Made by a program: the position numbers and the translations under genes | The notes under the pieces: model-generated | What the model was told of the DNA's origin: nothing | Databases searched by the model: none | Seen by the model: only the letters and a program-made list of their open reading frames with translations | Shown: piece after piece, positions 46,467-56,630 of the stretch | How the letters are laid out: each line of letters opens with the position of its first letter | How positions within the stretch are numbered: position 1 is the stretch's first letter | Source of the DNA: Heligmosomoides polygyrus polygyrus | Lineage: Eukaryota > Nematoda > Chromadorea > Rhabditida > Heligmosomidae | Direction: 5' to 3' | Length of the DNA: 64,000 nt | Assembly: GCA_947396885.1 (NCBI GenBank) | Contig: OX377204.1 | Coordinates: 18,173,706-18,237,705 of the forward strand

Positions 46467-46595
46467 ATGAAAAACTTCAAAATCTGGCCGCAAATGATAG
46501 CTGAGACCGCTCCCGACATTGTGAAGTCGATGAAACATCGCCTTTTGTTTGTCGAGAATGTCATTCGCTTTGGAGGAATGTCTAAAATTGTGAAG
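46467..46595 (+). CDS. host exon, unknown protein
   Basis: Acceptor GGTTTCCAG and donor GTGAAG/GTAGGC bound exactly 43 codons: MKNFKIWPQMIAETAPDIVK, SMKHRLLFVENVIRFGGMSK, IVK. Phase 0/0, 91-nt intron upstream, 80-nt intron downstream. The reading is amphipathic-helical, with no stop in frame. Confidence 0.7.
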
Positions 46596-46675
46596 GTAGG
46601 CTAACTACTAAAAGAGGCGAGAATCTCACGTTTAAAACACCTGTCTCGATAGTAACAAAAGTTAACCATTTCAAG

Positions 46676-46767
46676 GAATTTATAAGTCAGAACCGTGAGT
46701 GGGTCGATGAACGGCTGAAGCTTTCCGACATCTGCAAGCAGATTATCCTCGGTAAAAACCAGATTGA
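46676..46767 (+). CDS. host exon, unknown protein
   Basis: Acceptor CATTTCAAG and donor TTGA/GTAAGT bound 30 codons plus two bases: EFISQNREWVDERLKLSDIC, KQIILGKNQI. The GA joins the G at 47416 to give Glu. The intron that follows is 648 bp. Confidence 0.7.
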
Positions 46768-47415
46768 GTAAGTATTTCAGAGTGCGATTCTAAATATATG
46801 GCAACCGAAAAACACAAACCATATCAAGGTAGCCTTCACATCGCGTCCCTTCAATCAACGCATAATCATATTATGCGATCAACATAGAAATAAACAGCAC
46901 AAAGATCTCATATGGATCGAAGATCTGAAGGAAAAAATAAATTTATACTATGTGAAATACGATCTCAACAGACAATACTTTCCTGTCAATACAATTCAAT
47001 GTTTGAAAAATAGCCATGGAGGTGAAATTGGAAGAAAGCTCATTTTCGTCATTTTCCACATAAAATCTCTTCTTTGAGAAAAGCCTAAGCTACTCAGATT
47101 CGCCTTTCTAGTGGCGCTACTGGAATCAGTGTTCTTGTACGGTCCAAAAAATAGGACAGGATTACGCAGAATAGGTAAACGCGGAAGACTGTTCTCACCT
47201 GTTAATTAAAATATTGTGAAATTAGTCTTTATGTTTTTTTCATGGTACATGTGGAAGCAAAGATCCAGATATCGCTCCTAAGAGCTCCATAAGTAGAAAA
47301 ATGTGTCCCTTCCATGACGTCCTGAAAAAAAAAACTTCGGAAAGTGAACAGTAGTGATTGGAAGACTGCTACCGGAAAATGTTTATTACAAAGTGTCGAA
47401 AAAATCTGCTTTCAG

Positions 47416-47915
47416 GGAACTGAACAGAATACGCCCATTCAATTCCGTCTATCAACTCGCCAGCGAGCTTCATGAACTGCCACCATCTGTCGGTCATGCA
47501 GTACATTTCTGTCGCGCACTAAAGGACCTGACATTGGTAATCGGGAAACAAGAGATTGTTAGAAAAGTTGGTTTATCCACCAATTTCACCAATTCCCTCA
47601 CCTTTTGCGCATCCGCTCATACGTTATTAGTCTTCGTTGAAGGAATCCAAAAATGGTACGATACCGTTGCTGGTCCGTCCCACACGCTACGAGTATAAAC
47701 CCAGTCCGGTGACGGCTTATAAGGAGGCCGCAGGTATAGAACCGAACCAAACCTTTGCTAAATTTCTATGTCGCTGTCGTGTGCATTCAGACATGGTTGA
47801 ACCTCTACCGCTCTGTTTTCATGAAGCTCCACGTCGTGCTCCATCGCTGAACTCCTTGAGCGGTTTCAGCAGCGATAGTGCTGCTTCTACGGCCACAGAG
47901 GTCCCGACAGCATAG
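47416..47915 (+). CDS. host exon(s), unknown protein, possible 3' end
   Basis: Acceptor CTGCTTTCAG opens a frame reading ELNRIRPFNSVYQLASELHE, LPPSVGHAVHFCRALKDLTL, VIGKQEIVRKVGLSTNFTNS and on to a stop at 47698. From about 47650 a second frame carries protein-like sequence to a stop at 47913-47915 (PTRYEYKPSPVTAYKEAAG ... SGFSSDSAASTATEVPTA). Either a 61-nt intron (donor GTCCGT, acceptor CCGCAG), a one-base slip in the AAAAA run near 47650, or an unrelated splice to 53055 explains this. C-terminal part Ser/Thr-rich. Confidence 0.6.
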
Positions 47916-48024
47916 TTTAATTTAAATAATAGTAATGTTTAAATGAAAACTTAATGATGGCATAATTTTAATAATGTGTACTAGCCGTGTTATAGAGATT
48001 TTTATTTTCACATTAAATTGGATA
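47916..48024. other. AT-rich spacer with TSD of LINE copy E
   Basis: AT-rich, with possible 3' UTR character. The last bases contain aattggata (48016-48024), the left TSD of copy E. Confidence 0.4.
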
Positions 48025-48044
48025 ATTCTTCTTCTCCTGAGCGT

Positions 48045-48482
48045 TTAGTCCCGCGCAGTCGCAGGGTCCGCTGTCCTTGTGATCTGTCGCCACCTCATCC
48101 TATCTAGAGCGTCATCTGCCGTGGCGCCGACTTCGGCGAGATCTCTCTTGATGACGTCCTTCCATCTTTTCCTAGGGGCTCCTCTCGGACGCTTTCCGGG
48201 TGCCTCGTAATCTAGGGCCAACCTTGTGGGGTGATCCTCTGGTCTTCTGAGGACGTGTCCATACCACCTCAGGCGCTGCTCTCTCATCTTCAGCTGGATC
48301 GGGGCAGTCTTCGTCACTGCCCTAACATCCTCGTTTCGCACCCTGTCCCGACGAGTCCATCCATATGCCCACCTCAGCATCCTCATCTCTGCCGCGTGCA
48401 GTTGCCGCTCCTGCGCCTTACCCAGGGCCCAGCACTCACTGCCGTAGAGGAGGGCAGGTCTTACAACTGTTCTATAGAGCAT
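48045..48482 (-). pseudogene. LINE copy E, C-terminal domain of RT polyprotein
   Basis: 146-codon frame MLYRTVVRPALLYGSECWAL ... LRWYGHVLRRPEDH ... GAPRKRWKDVIKRDLAEVGA. This is the thumb and the conserved RWYGHVLR/RPRGRPRKRW segment that ends RTE-type ORFs. It is separated from the RT frame (48461-50254) by a small deletion at about 48485 that removes the expected residues between STGILCYRR and MLYRTVV. Confidence 0.8.
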
Positions 48483-50254
48483 CTACGGTAGCAGAGGATC
48501 CCTGTGGACTCCCTCCATTTGAGCCAGGCTGCGTTTATCCGTCCCCTGACCGCCTGGTCCACACTTCCTTCCTCGGATAGGTCACTTCCGAGGTAGCGGA
48601 ATTCTTCCACCTTCTCGATCGTTTCCCCTTGGCAGTCTAGGATCGATCCAGCGCACTGCTCAGAGCTGATGAACTTCGTCTTCTTCACGTTCAGCCGTAG
48701 GCCGTTGTCCGCAAGGGCTCTCTGCCACAGCTGCACCTTCTCCTCCAGCTCCTCCTGGTTGTCGGCTACTAGGGCGTCGTCCGCGTAGAGGATCGTTCTG
48801 AGAGGGCCTTTCTCAAGGTGGTTCACTATAGAGTCAAGCGTCAGCAGGAAGAGGAACGGGCTCAGAGCCGACCCTTGGTGAACCCCCACTGTGATGTCCA
48901 CTTTCCTTGTCACCCCGTGTGGAGTTCGTATCGCCGCTTTCGACCCCTCGTACATGTCCCTTATGACCGTGATCAGACGTTCCGGGACACCCCTCCCTCG
49001 AAGGGCATTCCAGATTACGGTCCGAGCTAGCCTGTCGTAGGCCTTCTCCAGATCCAGGAATGCCAGGTAGCAGGGTTTTCGTTTCTCCCGATATTTCTCC
49101 ATCACCTGACGAGCGATGAAGATGGCGTCTGTGGTGGACCTCTCAGGCATGAAGCCCCACTGCACCTGGGAGATGGGTACTATCTCCCTCAGCCTTGAGT
49201 CGACCAGTCGTTCGTAGATCTTCATCGTGTGTGAGATCAGTTTGATCCCTCGGTAGTTGGAGCATTCGGAAGCGTCTCCCTTCTGCTTGAAGATGGGGAC
49301 TATGGTGCTGTTCCTCCAGTCATCCGGCATCTTACCTTCTTTCGTGATTCTGTTGAGGAACTGCGTCAGCCAGTTGATTCCGAGGTCCCCGAGCACCTTC
49401 CAAGCCTCTACTGGCACACCGTCAGGCCCTGCTGCCTTTCCGAGTTTCATCTTCCGTATGGCCTTGCGAACCTCTTCTTGCGTCCAGGGTGGGATGGGTC
49501 CTTCCGTTGGCTGTTCTTCCTCGGCCTCCCGACGAGGGAACTCCTCGTTCAGGAGTTCCTTGAAGTACTCCTCCCATCTCTCTCTGACCTCGACCGGCTT
49601 CCGTAACACTCTACCGTCAGCACTCTTCACCGTCTTCACTACTCGAATGTCGAGGCTAACTCTATGACGCGCCTTGGCCAGGCGGATGGCGAACTTCTCT
49701 CCCTCTGGCCCGTCTAGTTTCTCGTACAGGGCATCCATTTCCGTGTTCTTTGCCTTCGCTACAGCTGTTTTTGCCAGCCTCTTCAGCTTCCTGTAGGCTG
49801 TGAGATGCTCGGGTGCCCTCGTCTTTTGCCACAGCTTGTAGGCCTCCTTCTTCCTCTTCACCGCAGCCTGTACCTCTTCGTTCCAGAACCATGCCGATTT
49901 ATTCCCTCTGGTTCCTCCCTTTGTTTCTCCCAGGGTTTCCTTGGCACATCTCAGGATTGTTTCGGCTACCCTCCTCCAGGTCTCATTCACGGGACCAGCT
50001 GGATCTGGAAGGCCTGCTTCGAGCACTGCCCTTCGTAGCTCGTTCCGCTCTGAACCCCGCAGTCTCCACCATCGGATCCTGGGTTCCGTCCTCACTTTGG
50101 GCCTGGTGGGTAGAGGTATGCTAAGGTCGGCTACCAAGGGTTTATGCTGTGATGCCACGTCTTCTCCCGGAATGACCTTCACATTTCGGACTGTTTTCAG
50201 GGCAGCCCTTCGAACCAGGATGTGGTCGACCTCCGTTCTTCTTTCCGCTAGCAT
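48461..50254 (-). pseudogene. LINE copy E, endonuclease end, linker and reverse transcriptase
   Basis: A 597-codon frame. It begins in the last endonuclease motif (RRTEVDHILVRR, then SQHKPL with the catalytic His), followed by a basic linker (residues 60-230). The RT is at about 270-560: KMPDDWRNSTIVPIFKQKGD, CSNYRGIKLISHTMKIYERL, VQWGFMPERSTTDAIF, YLAFLDLEKAYDR, VGVHQGSALSPFLF, RTILYADDALVADN (catalytic DD intact) and LRLNVKKTKF. Normal length for the family. It lacks an in-frame start because the slip near 50245 separates it from the 5' frame. Confidence 0.9.
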
Positions 50255-51069
50255 AGGTCACCTTCTGGCTCTCCCTCTTCGCGAAGAAGGTGCTACAGAC
50301 AGCCAGGTCGTGGGCGATAGCCAGATCCAGAATTCGTTCTCCATCCGGGTTTACCAGGCCGATCCCTTTTCCTCCATGAACCCTTTCCACTCCTCTTCTG
50401 CCACTCCCCACATGCCTGTTCATGTCCCCTGCTATGGAGAGGTAGTCGCCTTCTGGTACGGACCTTATGGCTTCCTCGAGCGAGAGGTAGAAGTCATCCT
50501 TGTCGTGCTCGGAGCATCCGGTCTGCGGAGCGTAGACACACATGATGGTCCAGTAACCCTCCTTCGTGTCCAGCCGCAGTGACATGATGCGGTCGTTTAT
50601 TCTTTGGACAGCCGCTACTGAATCCTTGAGGGACTCCGCGACAGCTATCCCTACCCCGTTCCTCTTGGTGTCCTCTCCGTTGTAGTACAGCTTGACCCCT
50701 TCTCCGATCTCCTTGGCTTTCGCCCCTTTCCATCGCGTTTCCTGCAGACACAGGACTTGTATCCTTCTGCGCTTAATCAGGTCAGCCAGTTCCCTAGATC
50801 TCCCGGTCAGCGTTCCCACATTCAGAGTCCCCAGTCGAACTAGCTTTTTTAGCCGAGGTCGTTCGGCCCTCGGTAGCCCTCGCATACTGACCACAGAACT
50901 CGGGCGGGGGTTCTGTGCGCCACTTCCGGGTGACGTCCTAGCCTTTACACTGATTCTATTGCGACTTGTGATCATGGTTTTGTGACGAGGTTTCTCCATC
51001 AGCCGGCCTGTCAACCTGGGCCTGACGCTGGAACCGTTGCCATTTTTGCAATTTTTGCAGGGCATGGGG
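50142..51069 (-). pseudogene. LINE copy E, endonuclease
   Basis: The endonuclease frame includes LGTLNVGTLTGRSRELADLI (Asn motif), VLCLQETRWKGAKAKEIGEG (catalytic Glu), TIMCVYAPQTGCSEHDKDDF and YLSIAGDMNRHVG (Asp/Asn pair), then NPDGERILDLAIAHDLAV. The frame extends upstream through the tRNA-like segment, so the apparent N-terminus SRVSLVVSSVVSCTNGHRF is tRNA sequence read as protein. A Met at about 51066 (MPCKNCKNGN) is the better start. The frame diverges after VTYASGK near 50245. Confidence 0.85.
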
Positions 51070-51142
51070 TGCCCGAGCCGGGAGTCGAACCTGTGACCGT
51101 TTGTGCATGAAACTACACTACTAACCACTAGGCTAACTCGGC
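51070..51142 (-). promoter_or_regulatory. tRNA-like 5' head of LINE copy E
   Basis: 73 nt with A box TAGCCTAGTGG and B box GGTTCGACTCC, both matching the RNA polymerase III consensus. Six of seven acceptor positions pair (GCCGAGT / GCTCGGG). A 4-bp anticodon stem GTTT/AAAC closes a 7-nt loop CATGCAC; in register the anticodon would be TGC (Ala), but position 33 is A. The T stem is poorly paired. It is tRNA-derived and degenerate. It sits inside the LINE's apparent TSD, so it may supply an internal promoter. Confidence 0.65.
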
Positions 51143-51156
51143 TTATTAATTGGATA

Positions 51157-51808
51157 CTATTCAATTCAAACCCAGAACAATATCCTTACCTTTTATAAAT
51201 TTGCTGTATTCGAACACTCAAGAATGACCTAAAAAACAATGTTTTCGCCAAGAAGATATAAATTTTATGCTTAGTAAAAAGATGTTTTGACTGTGCATTT
51301 GCTCTTCCAAAATGTAGGACGTTTGTCTTTCTCTTTTATTAGTTGATAACTCACAGCACAAGAGATTCGGATATTTGTTTAGTCACCTAAGGATTGGCAG
51401 CATAACTGGAAGATGCAGACAATGCATAGGGACATGGAGCATAGACTGATGGACAGTAGCATACAGGTGAATTACATGAATGTCTTTCCTCTCCTAAGAA
51501 ATTGACTAGCTCCAAGGAGCCTCATCAGGGAGGGCACCACCTCTCTCTTATCCTTTGGTGTGGGCTGTCAGCCTTTGGACGTCTCTCATTGTCAGACTTC
51601 TGTTACTGGAAAAATGCATATGCAAATTCTATCGTTCTCTTTGTCGTTGATCGTGACCAGTCCCAGCATGACTCGTCTGCATTGTAAAATGTAAATGTAA
51701 AATTCACATTGTAAGCGAGCACTCGGGATGCATATGTTCTTCAGTTTTATATTAGCTTTCTCTAGTTTTGATCATTTTTGAGCTTGTATTTTTATTTTTG
51801 AGTGTCAA
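51157..51808. other. no gene recognised
   Basis: AT-rich; a 61-codon plus frame (51502-51687) has no motif. Possibly intronic. Confidence 0.3.
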
Positions 51809-52944
51809 CAGGGTGTTCCAAAATAACGTGATGAAAGATTTATAATCATAACTGTGAAACAACTGACAAATTTACAAAACCATATATAAATAACAACAAT
51901 ATAGACGCGGGCGACACTATATGTCTTCTACCGGATTCGAAGTGCCCTCCTTGGGGCGAATACAGAAGCCAAAACGCTTGGTGAAGTTTTTGGCAATGGG
52001 CCCAATGTCACCTGGAGACAGTCTTTATTACTCCCGACGAAGAGATTGCTTCTGGGCTTCCAGGCTATGGTACCGCTTGGTAAAGATTCTGTACTTCAAA
52101 ATGGACCACGCTCTGTAGACCGTCATATTCAGATCCGGGGAATGAGGTAGCCATAGTGCAGACTTGATCAAGTCTGGAAAATTAGCCTTGCATCATGCCT
52201 GCGTGATTCTGTGAGCAGGGATTAAGTCCTGTTGAGACATCCACTGCTCATCGCTGAAGTGCTGCTGGGACCAGAAAAGTATCACAGCTTGTCCTGTCGG
52301 TAGAAACCCTGATTTATTTTTACTCTTTCGTCCGCAAAAACCAGGGATCTTTCCGTTGCTGTAGGTTCCTCCTCAAACCATGAGCGTCTGCGGATTTTGA
52401 CGGTGTTCGGCGATTGCGGAGGTGGCTGGAGCCTCTCTAGATCAAATCCTGCCGTTTTGGTGGTTGTGAGCCTACTCCACGGTGAACAGCTTCTCGTCCA
52501 TGAAAAGTGTTTGTTCCCAACCGCGACCTGCAGCCCGCAACTTATTTTTGTTCATGAGAAGCCGGACTTTGTGGAACTTGTAGAGCTTGAGTTCATGTTT
52601 CTTTCCCGCTACTTGATGCTGTGATGTGAGACTGACATCAATATCACGGGCGATTTTTTCTCAGGAGACCCTCGATTTTGGAATATTTCGTTATCTGAAG
52701 AAAGTTGACCGAACACGTTAACGATGCCGCCTTGGGGCTTTCTTTAACGATGAAGCCCTAAAATCGCAGTGCGATGATCTGACATCTTGAGAAAAACCAT
52801 TACTGGGACAACATAGAGCTTAAACATTATAACACGGAGAGAAGGACACGCAGAAACAAGTAGCGCTATTGCCGCCATGCTGCAGATCAACATTTTCGCT
52901 TTGGAGAACGTCGAACCTTCATCACGTTATTTTGGAACACCGTG
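51809..52944 (-). mobile_element. Tc1/mariner (maT-like) element with both ends, inactive
   Basis: Ends cagggtgttccaaaataacg and the inverted cacggtgttccaaaataacg (extending to gtgatgaa) bound 1136 bp. TA follows on the right, but the left side has AA, so one TSD base has changed. Minus-strand remnants include a DERVKINQGFYRQ segment near 52310 and a C-terminus matching the element at 746-1760 (ttcgaagtgccctc near 51936). Frames are broken throughout. Confidence 0.75.
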
Positions 52945-53054
52945 TACTGTTGAGTTTGTTTGAGTTAAAAGTTTGCCTACTGTTCTTTGTTGTTGTGCTG
53001 TATTGCTGTGCTAGCGAACCCTTTGGTGCATAAATAAATATTGTGGAGTTTTAG

Positions 53055-53144
53055 AATCCGCTGGAAGAGCGACAACTTGGTGAACTTGAAGCTTCACAAC
53101 GAATCGCTGATGAGGTCGATCTACGAATTTCACAGCTAAAGTGG
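53055..53144 (+). CDS. host exon, unknown protein
   Basis: Acceptor GGAGTTTTAG opens NPLEERQLGELEASQRIADE then VDLRISQLKW, 30 codons, with donor TGG/GTGTTT. That donor matches the phase 0 of the next exon. A donor four bases earlier (AA/GTGGGT) would not. Strongly helical, Glu/Leu-rich. It lacks a start codon, so it must be internal, which favours linkage to the upstream exons ending at about 47690. Confidence 0.5.
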
Positions 53145-54266
53145 GTGTTTTGTGACATCAACACCGACCCTATCTCGACCGCCAAATTCAAATTTTTCTT
53201 CAGCAGAAAGATATCCTTCTTTAGTATGTACACTGTATTGCAATGGTGTTCCAATTAAGAACTCTTCAAAACTACTCGTTCAATCAGCTGGTTTATTTAT
53301 TGCTTATACTTCTGGTCTGAATTACAATCAGTCACACACGTAGAAGACACAAACACAAACGCAAAAATAATATAAAAAATATAAAAATATGCAGCTAAAC
53401 CAACCACAAAAGACTCTCTGGGTTAAAAAGGCTTAAACACACAGACATGTTATCAAAACCTTCAAATTCGCCTATAAGCAGGCCAAGGTCCTTATATTTC
53501 CGATAAGAGCTATGCGATTCATGCGCCTTCTTACCAAGACGGATAACCATTTACGTAGTACAAGGTTACTTCACCACATAAATAGTTACAATTTGGTAAG
53601 TTTATTACTGAGCAACCATTCCAGAAAAAATTGAAAATAAGTCATTGTTTGAGGAAATTTCCTTTACAGATTCTTATAGTTAGCTTTAGAATTCTTAAAC
53701 GCTTAGAAAATCGTTTAGATAAAAACGTTTTTTGAAAAAATGCGGGCAAAAATGTAAAAAGACTTACCTATTAAACATTTATATTATTTATCCAAAAATA
53801 TTTGGCAATATGGTATTGGAGTGAAATAAAAAAGCTTTATTTTATAAACATTAAATTAACACATTATGTTATATTTACGACATTTCCTTCCCTTACTGAC
53901 GAGCCACAGGAAAAAAAACGATGAAAAAGGTTTTTGTGGCGAATGGATGATGGACGAACCATTAAAGTTTATTTTTGCATCTCCATCATGCTCATGTTTG
54001 TACAACGGATGCGGAATTCCCCAGCCAACCAAAAAGCATTATCGCCTTCTAAGACACAATGATAAAGTGTTTTTTTCACCTTGATGGAGCCATTAACCCT
54101 ACTTGTTCTTATAGTGACAATCGACTGTTCGAAACTGTTTTCGGTAGTAGATCTGACCTCTCACCATACTACCAAGAACTGCTCTTCGACAAAGAGGTCT
54201 GCTCTAAAATATTCTGCTTTAGATCACAAACAAAACTCTAAATTACTTTTCAAATACGTTTTTCAG
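53145..54266. other. intron; no further gene recognised
   Basis: AT-rich, holding the left copy of the 62-bp repeat (53517-53578). Short frames only. Confidence 0.4.
53517..53578. repeat. 62-bp perfect direct repeat, left copy
   Basis: Begins attcatgcgccttcttacca and ends gttacttcaccaca. Identical over 62 bases to 55314-55375, with unrelated sequence on both sides of each copy. Confidence 0.9.
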
Positions 54267-54371
54267 ATTCAAATTTTTCGAGACGTGAGGCAGACTAAAG
54301 CAATAAGCGTACAAATGGACCACCTGTTGGGTTCCATGGCGTTAGGCGATGATGACGGTCTTGAATTGAAG
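54267..54371 (+). CDS. host exon, unknown protein
   Basis: Very good acceptor CGTTTTTCAG and donor AAG/GTCTGT bound exactly 35 codons: IQIFRDVRQTKAISVQMDHL, LGSMALGDDDGLELK. Phase 0/0, matching neighbours at 53144 and 56394. Helical segment with an acidic end. Confidence 0.65.
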
Positions 54372-55313
54372 GTCTGTTGGTCGTTTTTACGACTGATATT
54401 TTAAATCTTAAAATTTGTGAAAAATTTATAAAACGGAAGCACTATTATGCAATCAAGCATCAGGTTTTGTTCTCACAACTAGTTGTCAATTGGCGCAATG
54501 CGGTTCGAGAGAGGTGGGCGTCACCATGTAAAGCAGCTCTATACGACGTTCTGTGTTGCACGGAAACAAAAATTTTACAGCACTGGTTTGTTCTGGCGGA
54601 GAGACGTTCCCTACACTGCCCTCAGAAAGAAGCGGAGCAAAGGACGGGCCGAGGACATGATGTCCGGGTTCTTTCATCACATGGAGGCATCGCATTTCTA
54701 CTCACTTCCCTTGACCTGGCAGCTCTATCCTGAACAAATTTCGCTCTTGATCTTGAGACAACAATCAGAATGTTGTACTTCATATTTGGAGGGAAAAGCT
54801 TTTCAGCTGCAACGCCAAGGCTTTCTTCCTGCACCGCCATATTGTTCAGCACTAAGGCGTCGTCCGCATTTTCCGACAAGTGCAGCAACATCTTAACGAG
54901 ATATGTGACGACGACAACGCGATCATCCACTAGAAAGCTCTTCAATATAAGGAGAATTGTTTGATCCTTTAAAATGAGAGGACAGTGAGCCGGTTTTGCG
55001 CAGATAAGCCTTCAATGTAGAGACCACCAACTCCTTACCGGAATCACACATAGTCTCTAGTTGTGGCGAAAATTTAAAGAATCCACCTCCTTCCCTCAAC
55101 TGTCTCCACAACCGAACTAGCTAAAAAACGATCAACCGATAAGTCTCTGGACGATGTCACAACAGTTAACGACGGTCTCGCGCGCCGCAAACTTGTCCAA
55201 ATAGGGCGGCGCGGGTAGGGCGAGAAGTGGGCGGCGGGCGGGATCGTGTAGGGAACGAGTGCCCCACTTTTGTTCTGCCCGGATGGCGAACTGAGCTTCT
55301 GATGTCATTGGGC

Positions 55314-55375
55314 ATTCATGCGCCTTCTTACCAAGACGGATAACCATTTACGTAGTACAAGGTTACTTCACCACA
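55314..55375. repeat. 62-bp perfect direct repeat, right copy
   Basis: Identical to 53517-53578. See that entry. Confidence 0.9.
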
Positions 55376-55534
55376 GCACCCCCGATTCGCTTTGTTCTGC
55401 GATTTTTCATAAACTATTTCAATAGTGTGACTCAAATTTTTTGGCACAGTGTAGAAGACCATTACTTTGCTTTCAGAAAAGTCTCTAGTTTTTAGCTGGT
55501 ATAGAAACACAGGATAAATAAAAACAATAAACTT

Positions 55535-56142
55535 GTTTTCTTCCGTGCCAACCAGGTGTTTGTTATAAAATTATTTATTATTTTCCCGACGTTTCGACTA
55601 GCTCGTCTTCTTCAAAATCTGAAAGAAACTCAAAACTTCTCCATCCGCGATGCAACTTGTGTCAGAAACAACGTGTCCCCTCCCTTGCTAAGTGTCAACC
55701 AGTCCCAGGAAGGTCATGCAGAAAACCCAAACCTAGTGACTAAACTCACCGATATTCCTCCAGCGCAGGACTACCGGTTCAACTGGTCACCATGGAGCAA
55801 GTGAGGAGCACCGAGGGGGTCGATTATATTGCGCAGTGCGCCGGAGGTCAGAAATGCACGTAGCGGTATATGCGAAGCTCTCACAGCTCGCACAGCTTGA
55901 ATAAAAGACAAGAACTCACTTGTAATTGATTTGATTGATTTGATTTGTGCTCTATGCCTGACTTGCCTGATACTGGTTAATGCTGAGCAAGGCGGCGGGA
56001 GACACGGTGTTTCTGACCCAAGTGGCTTCGCGGATGAAGAAGTTTCGAGATTCTTTCAGGCCTTGAAGAAGACGAGCTAGTCGAAACGTCTGCCGTAATA
56101 ATAAATAATTTTATAGCAAATCTGGCTGGCACAGAAGAAAAC
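55535..56142. mobile_element. 608-bp element with about 85-bp terminal inverted repeats
   Basis: Ends gttttcttccgtgccaacca and inverted gttttcttctgtgccagcca, followed inward on both sides by ataaaattatttattatt and gacgtttcgactagctcgtc / ttcttca. The terminal motifs match the hairpin element at 17531-17772. The 83-codon plus frame inside (55556-55804) is not protein-like. Non-autonomous. Confidence 0.7.
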
Positions 56143-56393
56143 AAATGATAAGAAAATGCCCAGGTTTCAAAAACGTCGAATTTAGAATCTACTAAAACAA
56201 TGAACATTTTCTGACACGCAAAGAGATTAAGAGTAGTGACCACGATCGCGATTAACAAGCACTTGTATAGAGGGTGGTAAGGGCCTCATTTTTCACGCAG
56301 AAAAAACTTTTTTGAGGAGCCGTTCATCTTACTCTAAGACCTTCTATAGCTGAGTGAACACGTGTGATTATTTATTTACCGATGCATTTATAG

Positions 56394-56461
56394 CTGGTCG
56401 ACTATGTGTTCAACGAGTTGCTGCGTATGGCTCCGGAGTGTGGAAAGGATCCGTACGAAGG
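56394..56461 (+). CDS. host exon, unknown protein
   Basis: Acceptor TGCATTTATAG and donor AAGG/GTTTGT bound 22 codons plus two bases: LVDYVFNELLRMAPECGKDP, YE. The trailing GG joins the G at 57609 to make Gly, so the reading continues in phase. Confidence 0.65.
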
Positions 56462-56630
56462 GTTTGTTAGTAGAACTTATAGTTTAGAGTGTCCTAGCAG
56501 AAACTGGAACTATGGCTAGAATTCCCGTGAATGAGAAAGTGAGGAACTGTATGTGGGTTTCCGTTGCTACTGACACAAAATTATTTAATAATGCGTTTAT
56601 TCAATATATTTACAACCAGAAGTGGGCTAC

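Larger units (their letters stand above)
48025..51147 (-). mobile_element. RTE-like LINE, copy E, nearly intact, with a tRNA-like 5' end
   Basis: Minus strand, 3.12 kb, GC-rich against an AT-rich surround. It is flanked by aattggata (48016-48024; 51148-51156). From the 5' end it has a tRNA-like segment, endonuclease, linker, RT and C-terminal domain, then a GAAGAAGAA tail. Only two lesions break the reading frame: a one-base slip near 50245 and a short out-of-frame deletion near 48485. It shares architecture and motifs (APQTGCSE, GERILD, FLDLEKAYDR, VGVHQGSALSP, RWYGHVL) with copies A-D but is a different, younger subfamily. RTE elements retrotranspose by target-primed reverse transcription. 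Confidence 0.85.
54372..56393. other. intron with two-strand open frames, a repeat and a MITE
   Basis: 54480-54950 is GC-richer and open on both strands (plus 54483-54896, minus 54622-54945). Neither has a motif. On the minus strand 55330-55510 reads like an exon (FSESKVMVFYTVPKNLSHTI ... GEVTLYYVNGYPSW) ending at a GTAAGA donor that falls within the 62-bp repeat, hinting at an antisense gene or duplicated exon. The evidence is too thin to call. Confidence 0.3.

Noticed and set aside
15479..51164. Host craniofacial-development-protein-2-like genes
   Set aside because: Proteins of that name in databases are commonly RTE endonuclease sequences. Here each match lies inside an element with TSDs and an adjoining RT.
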